Program-made: the position numbers and the translations under genes | The notes under the pieces: generated by a model | Told to the model about the DNA's origin: nothing | Database searches by the model: none | Seen by the model: only the letters and a program-made list of their open reading frames with translations | Shown: positions 1 through 8,664 of the stretch, one piece after another | Layout of the letters: the number at the start of each line of letters is the position of its first letter | Position numbering within the stretch: the first letter of the stretch is position 1 | From: Gemmatimonas sp. | GTDB lineage: Bacteria; Gemmatimonadota; Gemmatimonadetes; Gemmatimonadales; Gemmatimonadaceae | Direction: 5' to 3' | Length of the DNA stretch: 64,000 nucleotides | Assembly: GCA_011390885.1 (NCBI GenBank) | Contig: JAABRO010000011.1 | Span: 1-64,000 of the forward strand

Positions 1-357
1 GGTGGGCGCCACGCCGAGCGCGTTGATCCCGATCACCTTCTTGAGCCCGGGGTGGTAGATCAGCGCCTGCGTCTCGCCGCCACATCCGAGCGTGTCCCAC
101 ATGGTGCACACCGCCGCGAGCATCGCCACCGAGGCGTCCACCGCGTTGCCCCCCTGCTGGAAGATCATCGCGCCGGCGGTCGCCCCGAGCGGCTTGCCAG
201 TGACGGCCACCCAGTGCTTGCCGTGCAGCGGCGGACGTTCGGTCTTCGGCGCCTGCGCCACAGCCGGCGCGGCGAACAGCGTGCACAGGAGCGTGGACGC
301 GACGGTGACGCAGACGAGCGCAGGCAGCGTGCGCGGTCGGACGGAGCGAGGGCGCAT
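1..357 (-). CDS. ggt: Gamma-glutamyltransferase family protein, N-terminal part
   Basis: The first 119 residues are present and the rest runs off the left edge. A signal peptide ends near residue 37 (hydrophobic run, then APAVAQA). It is followed by the start of the GGT fold: GKPLGATAGAMIFQQGGNAV, then DASVAML and a glycine pair in GCGGE, as in the family pattern of a conserved GGNAxDAA helix before a GGGGF loop. GGT enzymes are Ntn-hydrolases that self-cleave and transfer or hydrolyse gamma-glutamyl groups of glutathione, usually in the periplasm. The catalytic threonine lies outside the window. The loop here reads GCGGE rather than the usual GGGGF, so a divergent subfamily is possible. ATG at 357 is the only sensible start before the signal peptide. 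A TACTTC element (399-404, minus strand) lies 42 nt upstream. Confidence 0.82.
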   Translation of the reverse strand, partial: MRPRSVRPRTLPALVCVTVASTLLCTLFAAPAVAQAPKTERPPLHGKHWVAVTGKPLGATAGAMIFQQGGNAVDASVAMLAAVCTMWDTLGCGGETQALIYHPGLKKVIGINALGVAPT

Positions 358-453
358 GAACCGATCCCGGTCGAGGAGGTGACGCAGTCGAACCCGACGA
401 AGTATGCGAGCGCCGCGCTTGCGAGGCCACGGCCGGTGAGGCGAGAGTTCACC

Positions 454-804
454 ATGCCTGCCCCTCACTTCCGCCAGGTCACGGAGTTTCACGGCGCCGC
501 GCCGCGCGCCCGGGCGCTGATCACGCGCGCGCTCGAGGAGCGCCTCGGCCCCGTCGAGCTCGTGTTCGACTTTCATCGCGAATGGAACGGTGGCTGGCGC
601 TGCCAGGTGGACGTCGCGGGCCGCGGCAGTCTGGTCTTCGTGCTGCTCGAGTCGCCGGAGGGCGCGATGTTCGCGCTGCCGCACCCGCTGCCGGCGCGAT
701 GGCGAGACGCCCGCGGCTTCGCGGCCGAGGACGAGTCGCGCTGGAGCTTCGACGACGAGGGTCAGGTCGTGCGCCTCTCCGCCGCCCCGCCCGCCCAGGA
801 CTGA
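454..804 (+). CDS. Hypothetical protein, 116 aa
   Basis: I do not recognise this protein. It is a small soluble protein with no signal peptide, membrane segment or cysteine motif beyond a single Cys. The N-terminal third looks helical (ARALITRALEERLG) and the centre looks beta-rich (VELVFDFHREWNGGWRCQV, then SLVFVLLESPEG). The open frame continues upstream, but ATG at 454 is preferred: residues upstream are Arg-rich like an antisense shadow, and the protein-like composition starts here. The upstream sequence GGTGAGGCGAG could act as a weak ribosome site. The last 43 nt overlap the 3' end of the convergent VanZ-like gene. No function is assigned. Confidence 0.6.
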   Translation: MPAPHFRQVTEFHGAAPRARALITRALEERLGPVELVFDFHREWNGGWRCQVDVAGRGSLVFVLLESPEGAMFALPHPLPARWRDARGFAAEDESRWSFDDEGQVVRLSAAPPAQD

Positions 805-2135
805 TCGCGCGCCACCACGCGTCGCACTGAACGCGGCAGCAGTCGGGGCAGCACACGCGGCAGCAGTCGCGGCACGGCACTCGGCGGCCCGGGCGATGGC
901 CGTTCCCGCAGCGTGCGCACGTGATCGCGCTGGAGATGGTAGAGCCAGCCGCCGAACAGCCCCGCCCCGATCGCGAGCAGCGACAGCACACCGCTCGCGC
1001 CGATCGCCGCGTGCCAGCCGCGCGCGAACTCGAGCAGGAGCACCAATGCCGCGGTGGGACGCAGCACACGCGGCCACACCGCGCGATAGCGCGCGTTGTC
1101 GCGCCCGTGCAGTTCGGCGGTGATGTAGCCCACGATCGTGAAGGCCGCGAGATACTCGAGCGACTGCATGAGCAGGCGCCGAGACAGCTCGTCGGTGGCC
1201 GGCGCCAACGCCCAGCCGCCAACCCATGCGCCGTTCACGGCGGTAAGGGGCCAGAGCGCGGAGAGCGTGAGGTACACGGCCAGGAACGGCAGCACGAGGC
1301 GCAGGGTGGGCAACTCCACGCGCTGTGCGCCATCCCGCGCGCGGGCCCGCGCGGCCGCGTGACTGCGCAGCAGCGCCATGCCCACCGCCAGCGTCGCCCC
1401 TGCCGCCAGCACATCCCAGCGTGCGGCCCCACCGGGCAGCGCCGCCGTCACGTACCAGCCGGCGACCACGAGCGCGAGTCCGGTGCGCCCGCGCGGCTGC
1501 GCGGCGTGCAGATACGCCCCGTGCACGGCGCCCATGATCGCACCGCCGAACAGCGCCACCGGCAGCGTGAGCCAGAGCCGATCCGAAGCACCGCTCCCGA
1601 ATCCGGCCACCCAGAGCAGTGGCACGAGCAGCATCACGAGCCCGGTGAGCGGCAGGTCGAGGGCGAGCGCGGAAACGGCACCCGCCCCGACGCGCAGTCG
1701 GGGCCGCACGAGGTCGTAAACGCGTGCGCCGATCGCCGCCCCGAGGCCATTCGTGGCCACGTCGAACAGCGACGTGTAGCGCGAGGCGAGGAACAGCTGT
1801 CCACCTTCGATCACGGCGCTGAGCGTCGCACCGAGCAGGCCGACCGCCCACCAGGAGCTGGGGACCGCACGCGACGCTCGCGCCGCGATCGACTGCCAGA
1901 AGAAGCCGAGCGGCGCGAACATCACCACGTTCAGCACGAGGTCCGACCATTTCCACAGCGCAGTGAGCCCGTGCTGCGGACGCATCGCGAAGTCGAAAGG
2001 CGCCCAGGTGATGAGCAGCGTGACCATGACGAGGTAGGCGAGCACGGCCGCACCAAGACGCCGACCGGATGCGGAGCCGGCCGGCGTGGTGTGCAGCCTC
2101 GAGGGCGTCTGAGGCATGGGACGGAGTGTCGGCAC
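762..2135 (-). CDS. VanZ-like multipass membrane protein
   Basis: A 457-residue integral membrane protein whose first third carries the VanZ signature: WSDLVLNVVMFAPLGFF in one membrane segment, then IEGGQLFL and SLFDVATNGLGAAIGA. VanZ-family proteins are named for the teicoplanin-resistance accessory factor, but most members have unknown roles in the envelope. It is longer than a lone VanZ domain (about 150 aa). The rest adds roughly eight more hydrophobic segments, including a second block around SLEYLAAFTIVGYITAEL. The C-terminus is low complexity, with repeated LLPR/VLPR units before a basic tail. ATG at 2135 is given; ATG at 2117 is an equally good start. It is divergent from the lipoprotein gene at 2207 and convergent with the small gene at 454. 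Confidence 0.8.
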   Translation of the reverse strand: MPTLRPMPQTPSRLHTTPAGSASGRRLGAAVLAYLVMVTLLITWAPFDFAMRPQHGLTALWKWSDLVLNVVMFAPLGFFWQSIAARASRAVPSSWWAVGLLGATLSAVIEGGQLFLASRYTSLFDVATNGLGAAIGARVYDLVRPRLRVGAGAVSALALDLPLTGLVMLLVPLLWVAGFGSGASDRLWLTLPVALFGGAIMGAVHGAYLHAAQPRGRTGLALVVAGWYVTAALPGGAARWDVLAAGATLAVGMALLRSHAAARARARDGAQRVELPTLRLVLPFLAVYLTLSALWPLTAVNGAWVGGWALAPATDELSRRLLMQSLEYLAAFTIVGYITAELHGRDNARYRAVWPRVLRPTAALVLLLEFARGWHAAIGASGVLSLLAIGAGLFGGWLYHLQRDHVRTLRERPSPGPPSAVPRLLPRVLPRLLPRSVRRVVARDQSWAGGAAERRTT

Positions 2136-2206
2136 CCCCCCGCCGGATCCTGACCGCCCACGCGTTCATTTACCTTCCCGAATCTTCCCCCCGCCCGGAG
2201 GCTGTC

Positions 2207-3298
2207 ATGCGCGCGCCCCTCGCCCTGTCGTCGTTCGTCGTCGCCGCCCTCTCGGCGTGCGCCAGTCCCGCCCCCGACGCCGCCGAATCACCGGCCGAGC
2301 CGCAGGTCCCGGCGCGCGCCCTCGGTGCGCTGAGCGGCCCTGCCAGCTGGCGAGGCGAGCTCCCCTGCGCCGACTGCGCCGGCGTCGCCACCACGATCAC
2401 GCTCGCGCCCGACGGCACGTTTCGCCGGCAGGCGGCGTACCTCGGCACCAACGGGGGCGGCGACACGATCCTCACGGACATCGGCCGCTGGACGCACGCC
2501 GCCGCGGGCACGCGCGTGGACCTGCGCGGCAGCGCCGAGGCGCCGTCGCACTACGCCGTGGACGCCGACGGGGCCCTGCGCCAGCTCGACCTCGAGGGCA
2601 ACGACATCGTCTCCGACCTCGATTATCGGCTGGCCGCCGTGCCGGAGCCGTTCGTCGTGTCCCATCCGTCGCGCCTGGTGGCCGCCTTCAGCTACATGGC
2701 CGACGCCGCAAGCGCCGTGGAGTGCCGCAGCGGGCTCGTGTTTCCGGTGGACATGAGCGGCGAGTACCGCACGGTGGAGCGCGGCTACGGGGCGTCGGGC
2801 ACGAAGCCGGGCGCCCCGTGGGTGGTGCGCCTCAAGGCCCACCTCGACGACCGGCCGGCCATGGAGGGCGACGGCACCGTGCTGTCACTCGTCGTGGACT
2901 CCCTGCTCGGCGGCAACCCCGACGACGCCTGCGAGGCGCTGCGTACACAGGACGCCGTGGCCGCGCACCCGTGGCGCCTCGTCGCGCTCGACGGGGCCGA
3001 GGGGCCGCTCCCGCTTCCCGCCGACAACCGCGCCACGTTCCAGTGGGATCGCACCGAGGGACGGTTCGCGGGGAACAGCGGGTGCAACCGGTACAGCGCG
3101 AGTGGCCTGCTGCGCGGCACCGCACTCGCCGCCGGCCCCGCGATCGGCACGAAGATGGCCTGCCTGAGTCCCGAGGCGAACGCCGTGGAGACCCGCCTGC
3201 TCGCGCTGCTGGCCGCCCAGCCGTCGCTGCGCCTGCAGGCGGACACGCTCGTGTTCAGCGACGGGCCGGCCGACGTGGCGCGCTGGGTGCGCCAGTAG
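2207..3298 (+). CDS. Lipoprotein with NlpE-like N-terminal and META (HslJ-like) C-terminal domains
   Basis: A 363-residue lipoprotein. The signal peptide ends in lipobox LSAC with the acylated Cys near residue 19. The first domain has the NlpE pattern PCADCAGVATTITLAPDGT, including the CxxC pair; in E. coli NlpE senses surface adhesion and lipoprotein trafficking stress through Cpx. The C-terminal domain has META/HslJ signatures: FAGNSGCNRYSASG and TKMACLSPEANAVET. The NlpE-META combination is known in other bacteria and suggests an outer-membrane copper or envelope-stress lipoprotein, but the role here is inferred. ATG at 2207 is chosen because it opens the signal peptide and follows CGGAG by 5 nt. 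A promoter-like TACCTTC lies at 2171. Confidence 0.83.
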   Translation: MRAPLALSSFVVAALSACASPAPDAAESPAEPQVPARALGALSGPASWRGELPCADCAGVATTITLAPDGTFRRQAAYLGTNGGGDTILTDIGRWTHAAAGTRVDLRGSAEAPSHYAVDADGALRQLDLEGNDIVSDLDYRLAAVPEPFVVSHPSRLVAAFSYMADAASAVECRSGLVFPVDMSGEYRTVERGYGASGTKPGAPWVVRLKAHLDDRPAMEGDGTVLSLVVDSLLGGNPDDACEALRTQDAVAAHPWRLVALDGAEGPLPLPADNRATFQWDRTEGRFAGNSGCNRYSASGLLRGTALAAGPAIGTKMACLSPEANAVETRLLALLAAQPSLRLQADTLVFSDGPADVARWVRQ

Positions 3299-3379
3299 CC
3301 GGCCGCCGGCGCGTGCTTCAACAGGGCTCGGTCCGCCGCGTAGTTTGCACGGTTGCCCTTCCCATCCACCCGGTCCGAC

Positions 3380-6300
3380 ATGTCCGTGTCCCTTCGTCCG
3401 ATCGGCGCCGCCCTGCTCGCGGCGCTCCTCTCCGTTCCGGCTGACGCCCAGCCTCGCCGCGGAGGTGCCGCCCCGGCGTCCCGCGATTCCGCCGCCGACT
3501 CCGCCGGCGTTCGCCTGCCCCTCGACGGCCTGCGCTTCCGCAGCATCGGCCCCGGCAGCACCTCGGGGCGCATCAGCGATCTGGCCATCCACCCGCGCGT
3601 CGAGGGCACGTGGTACGTGGCCACCGCCTCGGGCGGGCTCTGGAAGACCGAGAACGCCGGCGTCACCTTCGCGCCCATCTTCGACACGCAGGGCTCCTTC
3701 TCCATCGGCGCACTTGCGATCGACGAGAAGAACCCGAGCACGCTCTGGGTGGGCACGGGCGAGAACAACTCGCTGCGGTCGGTGGCCTACGGCGACGGCG
3801 TGTACAAGACGATCGATGGCGGGCGCACCTTCACGAACGTCGGCCTGCCGAACAGCGAGCACATCGGCCGCATCGTGATCGACCCGCGCGACAGCGACGT
3901 GGTGTACGTGGCCGCGATCGGGCCGCTCTGGTCGGGCGGCGGCGACCGCGGGCTCTACAAGACCACCGACGGCGGCAAGACGTGGGCGCGCATTCTCGGC
4001 GGCGGGGAGTGGGCGGGCGTGAACGACGTGCAGCTCGACCCGCGCAACCCCGACATGCTCATCGCGGCCACGTTCCAGCGGCAGCGCCGCGTGTGGGGCC
4101 AGATCCACGGCGGCCCCGAGTCGGGCGTACATCGCTCCACCGACGGCGGCAAGACGTGGACGCGCGTGCGGACCGGCCTGCCTGGCGGGGACCTTGGACG
4201 CATCGGTCTCGCCGTTTCGCCCGCCGACCCGGACTACATGTTCGCCGTGATCGAAGCCCCCGGCTCCGGCGGCGGCTTCTACCGCTCCACAGATGCCGGC
4301 GCCAGCTGGAACCGCATGAGCAGCCAGTCGGGGCTCGGCCTCTTCTACAACGAGCTCTTCCCCGACCCGGTCGATCGTGATCGCGTGTACATGGTGGAAG
4401 TGAACACGCTCGTCACCGAGGATGGCGGTCGCACGTGGAACCGCATGCCCGGTCGCGGCATGCACGTCGATCACCATGCCGTGTGGATCGACCCGAAGAA
4501 CACCGACCGGCTGCTCATGGGCACCGACGGCGGCCTGTACGAGTCGTACGACCGCGGCGGCAACTGGCGCTGGTTCGGCAACCTGCCGCTCACGCAGTTC
4601 TACACGGTGGCGCTCGACAACGCGTCGCCGTTCTACAACGTGTGCGGCGGCACGCAGGACAACAACACGGTGTGCGGTCCGTCCCGCACGGCGCGCGCCA
4701 CCGGCATCGAGAACAGCGACTGGCGCACGATCGTGGGCGGCGACGGCTTCCGCGCGCAGGTCGACCCGACCGACGAGAACATCGTCTACGCCGAATCGCA
4801 GAACGGTGGCATGGTGCGTCACGACCGGCGCACCGGCGAGAACATCCCGATCCGACCGCAGCCCGAGCCGGGCGAGGACGCCTCGCGCTGGTACTGGGAC
4901 ACCCCCATCCTCATCTCGCCGCACGCGCCGCAGCGCCTCTACGTGGGTTCGCAGCGCCTGTGGCGCAGCGATGACCGCGGCGATTCGTGGCGCGCCGTCA
5001 GCGGCGACCTCACCCAGGCCATCGACCGCAACCAGCTCAAGATGATGGGTCGCGTGTGGGGCTCCGAGGCCATCGGCAAGTGGGCGTCCACGTCGTTCTA
5101 CGGCACCATCATCGCCATCAGCGAGTCGCCGGAGCAGGAAGGGCTCATCTACGTGGGCACCGATGACGGCCTCGTGCAGGTCACCGAGGACGGCGGCGCG
5201 AACTGGCGCAAGGTGTCGCGTTTTCCCGGCGTGCCCGACACCACGTACGTGCAGCGCGTGTTCGCATCGCAGCACGACGCGAATGTCGCGTACGTGGTGT
5301 TCAACAACCATCGCTCGGGCGACTTCACGCCGTACATCGTGAAGACCACCGACCGCGGGCGCACCTGGACGAACATCAGCAGCAACCTGCCGAAGCGCGG
5401 CTCCGTGTACGGCTTCGTCGAAGACCCGAAGGAACCGAAGCTGCTCTTCGCCGGCACCGAGTTCGCGCTGTTCGTGAGCACCGACGGCGGCGCGCAGTGG
5501 ACGCGCCTGCGCGGCGGGCTGCCCACGATCCAGATGCGTGACCTCGCCATCCACGCCCGCGACGACGATCTCGTCGTCGCCACCTTCGGTCGCGGCTTCT
5601 ACGTGCTCGACGATCTCGCGCCGCTGCGCACGCTCGTGCAGCAGCCCGCGCTGCTGCGCGCCGAGGCTGCGCTGCTCCCGGTCACGCGCACCGCCATGTA
5701 CCAGCCGGAGCGCACCAGCAACGCCGGCTCGTGGGGCGCGTCGTACTTCACCACGAACAATCCGCCCACCGGCACCACCATCTCGTACCTCGTGCGCACC
5801 GCACCGCGTTCGCAGCGTGCCGCGCGGCTCGCGCGTGAGCAGGCCGCCACGCGGCGTGGCGAGGATGTGCCGCAGCCGACGATCGAACAGCTGCAGGCCG
5901 AGACCCTCGAGGTGGCCGCCACGGCCATCCTCACCATCACCGACGCCGACCAGCGCGTGGTGCGCCGCCTCACCGGACCGGCCGGCGCCGGCATGCACCG
6001 CGTGCAGTGGGACCTGCGCTACTCAGGTCTCTCGCCCGTCTCGGGCGCTGCGCCCGCGGGCGGTGGCGATGACGACGAGCCCGGCGGTGGCGGCGGTGGA
6101 CGCGGCGGTTCGCGCGGTCCGCTCGTCACGCCGGGCACCTACACCGTCTCGCTCGCCATCCGGCGCCCCGATGGCTCGGTGCGCGAGTACGGCGCGCAGA
6201 CGTTCACCGCCGAGCCGCCCGCGGCGCGCGCGTCCACGGTGGCCATGAGCGCGGAGGTCCGCGACTTCCGCCTCGCCACGGCGCGCCTCCAGCGCGTGGT

Positions 6301-6715
6301 GCTCGGCACCACGTCCCTGCTCGGCGAAACCACCGCGCGCGTTCGCGCCCTCGAAGCCGCCCTGCAGCAGGCGCTCGTGAACACCGACACGCTGCAGCGC
6401 GAGGCGCGCACGCTCGCCCTGCGGCTCGATACGCTGCGCGTGGCGATGACGGGCGACAACACGGCCTCGCGACTGCAGCAGCCCACGGCGCAGGGACTCG
6501 TCGCGCGGCTCAATGACGTGGTCGGCGGCCACTGGGGCACCCAGCAGGCGCCCACCGGCACGCAGCGCCGTCAATACGAGATCGTCGCGCGCGACTTCCC
6601 GCCGCTGCTGGAGCGGCTGCGCGCCCTCATCACCGGCGAGCTCGCCGCGCTCGAGGCGCGCGCAGAGGCCGTCGGTGCGCCGTGGACCCCCGGCCGCATT
6701 CCGACGTGGCCATGA
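3380..6715 (+). CDS. Secreted VPS10/sortilin-type BNR-repeat protein (paralogue 1)
   Basis: About 1,111 residues with a signal peptide (hydrophobic LRPIGAALLAALLSVPADAQ). The body is a long beta-propeller with many Asp-box (BNR) repeats such as YKTTDGGKTW, STDGGKTW and TEDGGRTW. It covers roughly residues 40-770, in the pattern usually annotated as glycosyl hydrolase or VPS10 domain-containing. A low-complexity Gly/Asp insert (about residues 890-915) precedes a C-terminal Ig-like strand region and a helical, coiled-coil-prone tail. These proteins are abundant in Gemmatimonadota and Bacteroidota; an enzymatic activity is not established, and sialidase-like or ligand-binding roles are guesses. 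ATG at 3380 opens the signal peptide; an earlier ATG at 3353 adds nine residues. TAGTTTG at 3341 is a promoter-like element. A clear paralogue lies at 43148. Confidence 0.85.
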   Translation: MSVSLRPIGAALLAALLSVPADAQPRRGGAAPASRDSAADSAGVRLPLDGLRFRSIGPGSTSGRISDLAIHPRVEGTWYVATASGGLWKTENAGVTFAPIFDTQGSFSIGALAIDEKNPSTLWVGTGENNSLRSVAYGDGVYKTIDGGRTFTNVGLPNSEHIGRIVIDPRDSDVVYVAAIGPLWSGGGDRGLYKTTDGGKTWARILGGGEWAGVNDVQLDPRNPDMLIAATFQRQRRVWGQIHGGPESGVHRSTDGGKTWTRVRTGLPGGDLGRIGLAVSPADPDYMFAVIEAPGSGGGFYRSTDAGASWNRMSSQSGLGLFYNELFPDPVDRDRVYMVEVNTLVTEDGGRTWNRMPGRGMHVDHHAVWIDPKNTDRLLMGTDGGLYESYDRGGNWRWFGNLPLTQFYTVALDNASPFYNVCGGTQDNNTVCGPSRTARATGIENSDWRTIVGGDGFRAQVDPTDENIVYAESQNGGMVRHDRRTGENIPIRPQPEPGEDASRWYWDTPILISPHAPQRLYVGSQRLWRSDDRGDSWRAVSGDLTQAIDRNQLKMMGRVWGSEAIGKWASTSFYGTIIAISESPEQEGLIYVGTDDGLVQVTEDGGANWRKVSRFPGVPDTTYVQRVFASQHDANVAYVVFNNHRSGDFTPYIVKTTDRGRTWTNISSNLPKRGSVYGFVEDPKEPKLLFAGTEFALFVSTDGGAQWTRLRGGLPTIQMRDLAIHARDDDLVVATFGRGFYVLDDLAPLRTLVQQPALLRAEAALLPVTRTAMYQPERTSNAGSWGASYFTTNNPPTGTTISYLVRTAPRSQRAARLAREQAATRRGEDVPQPTIEQLQAETLEVAATAILTITDADQRVVRRLTGPAGAGMHRVQWDLRYSGLSPVSGAAPAGGGDDDEPGGGGGGRGGSRGPLVTPGTYTVSLAIRRPDGSVREYGAQTFTAEPPAARASTVAMSAEVRDFRLATARLQRVVLGTTSLLGETTARVRALEAALQQALVNTDTLQREARTLALRLDTLRVAMTGDNTASRLQQPTAQGLVARLNDVVGGHWGTQQAPTGTQRRQYEIVARDFPPLLERLRALITGELAALEARAEAVGAPWTPGRIPTWP

Positions 6716-6754
6716 TCCGGAGCGCGACCGCCGTGCCCGACGGAGAACCGACCC

Positions 6755-7372
6755 ATGCGTGAGTACCGCTTCCAGGCTGGCGACGAGAACATCGAGGTGT
6801 TCCGCCGCCTTCGCGGTGCGTGGCGCGATGTGCAGGCTACCGAGCACGCCGTGCTGGTCCGCCTCGCCGACGGCTCCGCCGTGCGGCTCGAGGTCGACCG
6901 CCACGACATCGAGCCGGGCTTCGCCGCCGTCTGTCTGGTGGGCGAAGCGCTCACCGGCGACGACGCCCACGATGAAGTGCCGCACGCCGAGCGGTCGGAC
7001 ACCAGCGACCTCGGCCTCGGCGGCAATGATGTCGTGCTCTTCACCGGCGCGACGTGGCTCGCCACCACGTCGGTCGAGAGCGCCGACGAGCGCGTGGACA
7101 CGTCGGGCATGGAGGCCGTGCTGCAGCAGGCCGGCACACCCGTCGACGTGCCGGAGGATGCCGAGGCCGTCTGCCTCACGCACGACGCGCTCGTGATCGC
7201 GTCACCCATCGGCACCGGGTGCCTCATTCGCATCGCGTCCATCGCGGGTCGGCTCGAAGTCATCACGGATCGCGCGGTCATCGCCGCGTTCCTCACGATG
7301 CGATCGTACGCGAGCAACGACGACGATTCCGCCGCCGAGCACGACGCGGCCCCCGACGCCCCTTCTGCCTGA
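6755..7372 (+). CDS. Hypothetical acidic protein, 205 aa
   Basis: No family recognised. The protein is acidic, without signal peptide or membrane segments, and ends in an Asp/Glu/Ala-rich tail (SNDDDSAAEHDAAPDAPSA). Predicted strands alternate with short turns (VLVRLADGSAVRLEV, ALVIASPIGTGCLIRIAS), suggesting a small beta fold. It sits 39 nt after the VPS10-like gene and 6 nt before the serine hydrolase gene on the same strand, so it may be part of that transcript. ATG at 6755 follows a GAGAA stretch and is the only good start. The coding call rests on protein-like composition and close packing with its neighbours. Confidence 0.65.
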   Translation: MREYRFQAGDENIEVFRRLRGAWRDVQATEHAVLVRLADGSAVRLEVDRHDIEPGFAAVCLVGEALTGDDAHDEVPHAERSDTSDLGLGGNDVVLFTGATWLATTSVESADERVDTSGMEAVLQQAGTPVDVPEDAEAVCLTHDALVIASPIGTGCLIRIASIAGRLEVITDRAVIAAFLTMRSYASNDDDSAAEHDAAPDAPSA

Positions 7373-7378
7373 CTGTCC

Positions 7379-8662
7379 ATGACTCGCCTTGCCAACGTTT
7401 CCTGGCGCCGCCGCGCGGCGCTCCTCGCCGCCGTTGTCGCGGCGGCACCGGCCTCCATCGCCGCGCAGGCGCCGGCGACACGCGCACCCGCGTCGTGGAC
7501 CGTGCCCGCGAACGCATACTATCCCGACGCCGGTCCGGCCTGGCAGCGTCGCGCGCCAGGCGCCGCCGGCTTCGACTCCACGCGGCTGGCTGCGGCCATC
7601 GCCTTCGCGATCGAGAACGAGAGCCGTACGCCACGCGACCTCGAACTCGCACACTATCAGAGCTTCGGGCGCGAGCCCTTCGGTGATGCCATCGGCGTCT
7701 TCGCGCCGCGTGGCGACGCGACGGGCATGATCGTGCGCGGCGGGTACATCGTGGCCGAGTGGGGCGACCCCGAGCGCGTGGACATGACGTTCAGCGTCAC
7801 GAAGAGCTTCCTTTCCACCACGGTGGGCGTCGCCTTCGACCGCGGCCTCATTCGCGACGTGAACGACCGGGTGGCCTCGTACGTGGGCCCGATCCTCTCG
7901 CGGCACCCGGCGCGCACCGGACTCGGCGCCGATCGGCCGGCACGCGGCGCCTTCCTCGAGCCGTTCACGGGCGAACACAACGCCACCATCACGTGGGACA
8001 ACCTGCTGCGGCAGGTCAGTGATTGGGACGGCGTGCTGTGGGGCAAGCCGGAGTGGGCCGACCGCCCCGACCGGGACGCCGCCACGTGGCTCGGCCGTCC
8101 GCGCAAGACGCCCGGCTCCGTGTACGAGTACAACGACACGCGCGTGAACGTGCTCGCGCTGGCCGCGACCAACGTGTGGCGCCGGCCCCTCCCTGAAGTG
8201 CTGCGCGATCACATCATGGACCCGATCGGCGCGTCGAGCACGTGGCGGTGGATGGGTTATGAAACCTCGCGCATCCTGCTCGACGGGCGCGTGGTGGACG
8301 TCGTGAGCGGCGGTGGCCACTGGGGCGGCGGCATGTTCATCAGCGCGCGCGACCAGGCGCGCTACGGCCTGCTCACGCTGCGCCGCGGCAAGTGGAAGGA
8401 CCGCCAGCTCCTCAGCGAGGCCTGGGTGCAGAAGGCGCTCACCCCCACGCCCGCGCAGCCCACGTACGGCTACATGAACTGGTTCCTCAACACCGACGGG
8501 AAGTACCTCGCGAGCGCCACGCCCAAGACGTTCGCGCACGTCGGCAACGGCACCAACATCATCATCGTGATTCCCGAGCACGACCTCGTGGTCGTCGCGC
8601 GCTGGATCACCAACGGCGCGATCGACGGCTTCGTGCAGCGCGTGCTGGCCTCGCTGCAGTAA
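7379..8662 (+). CDS. Exported serine hydrolase, class C beta-lactamase fold
   Basis: A 427-residue protein with a signal peptide (RRRAALLAAVVAAAPASIAAQ). The catalytic SxxK motif is SVTK with Ser139 and Lys142. The second motif, usually YxN, reads YEYND around Tyr251. The third, KTG-like box is HVGNG near residue 387. The family (beta-lactamase-related, PF00144) includes esterases, DD-peptidases and lactamases acting in the periplasm, and substrate cannot be read from sequence. It starts 6 nt after the gene at 6755 and ends 2 nt before the patatin gene at 8665, so co-transcription is likely. Confidence 0.87.
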   Translation: MTRLANVSWRRRAALLAAVVAAAPASIAAQAPATRAPASWTVPANAYYPDAGPAWQRRAPGAAGFDSTRLAAAIAFAIENESRTPRDLELAHYQSFGREPFGDAIGVFAPRGDATGMIVRGGYIVAEWGDPERVDMTFSVTKSFLSTTVGVAFDRGLIRDVNDRVASYVGPILSRHPARTGLGADRPARGAFLEPFTGEHNATITWDNLLRQVSDWDGVLWGKPEWADRPDRDAATWLGRPRKTPGSVYEYNDTRVNVLALAATNVWRRPLPEVLRDHIMDPIGASSTWRWMGYETSRILLDGRVVDVVSGGGHWGGGMFISARDQARYGLLTLRRGKWKDRQLLSEAWVQKALTPTPAQPTYGYMNWFLNTDGKYLASATPKTFAHVGNGTNIIIVIPEHDLVVVARWITNGAIDGFVQRVLASLQ

Positions 8663-8664
8663 CG

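Noticed and set aside
2885-5998. A 1,037-codon open frame on the minus strand opposite the first VPS10-like gene
   Set aside because: It is antisense to a protein with clear Asp-box repeats and its product is His/Arg/Ala-rich low complexity, the usual shadow of high-GC codon bias.
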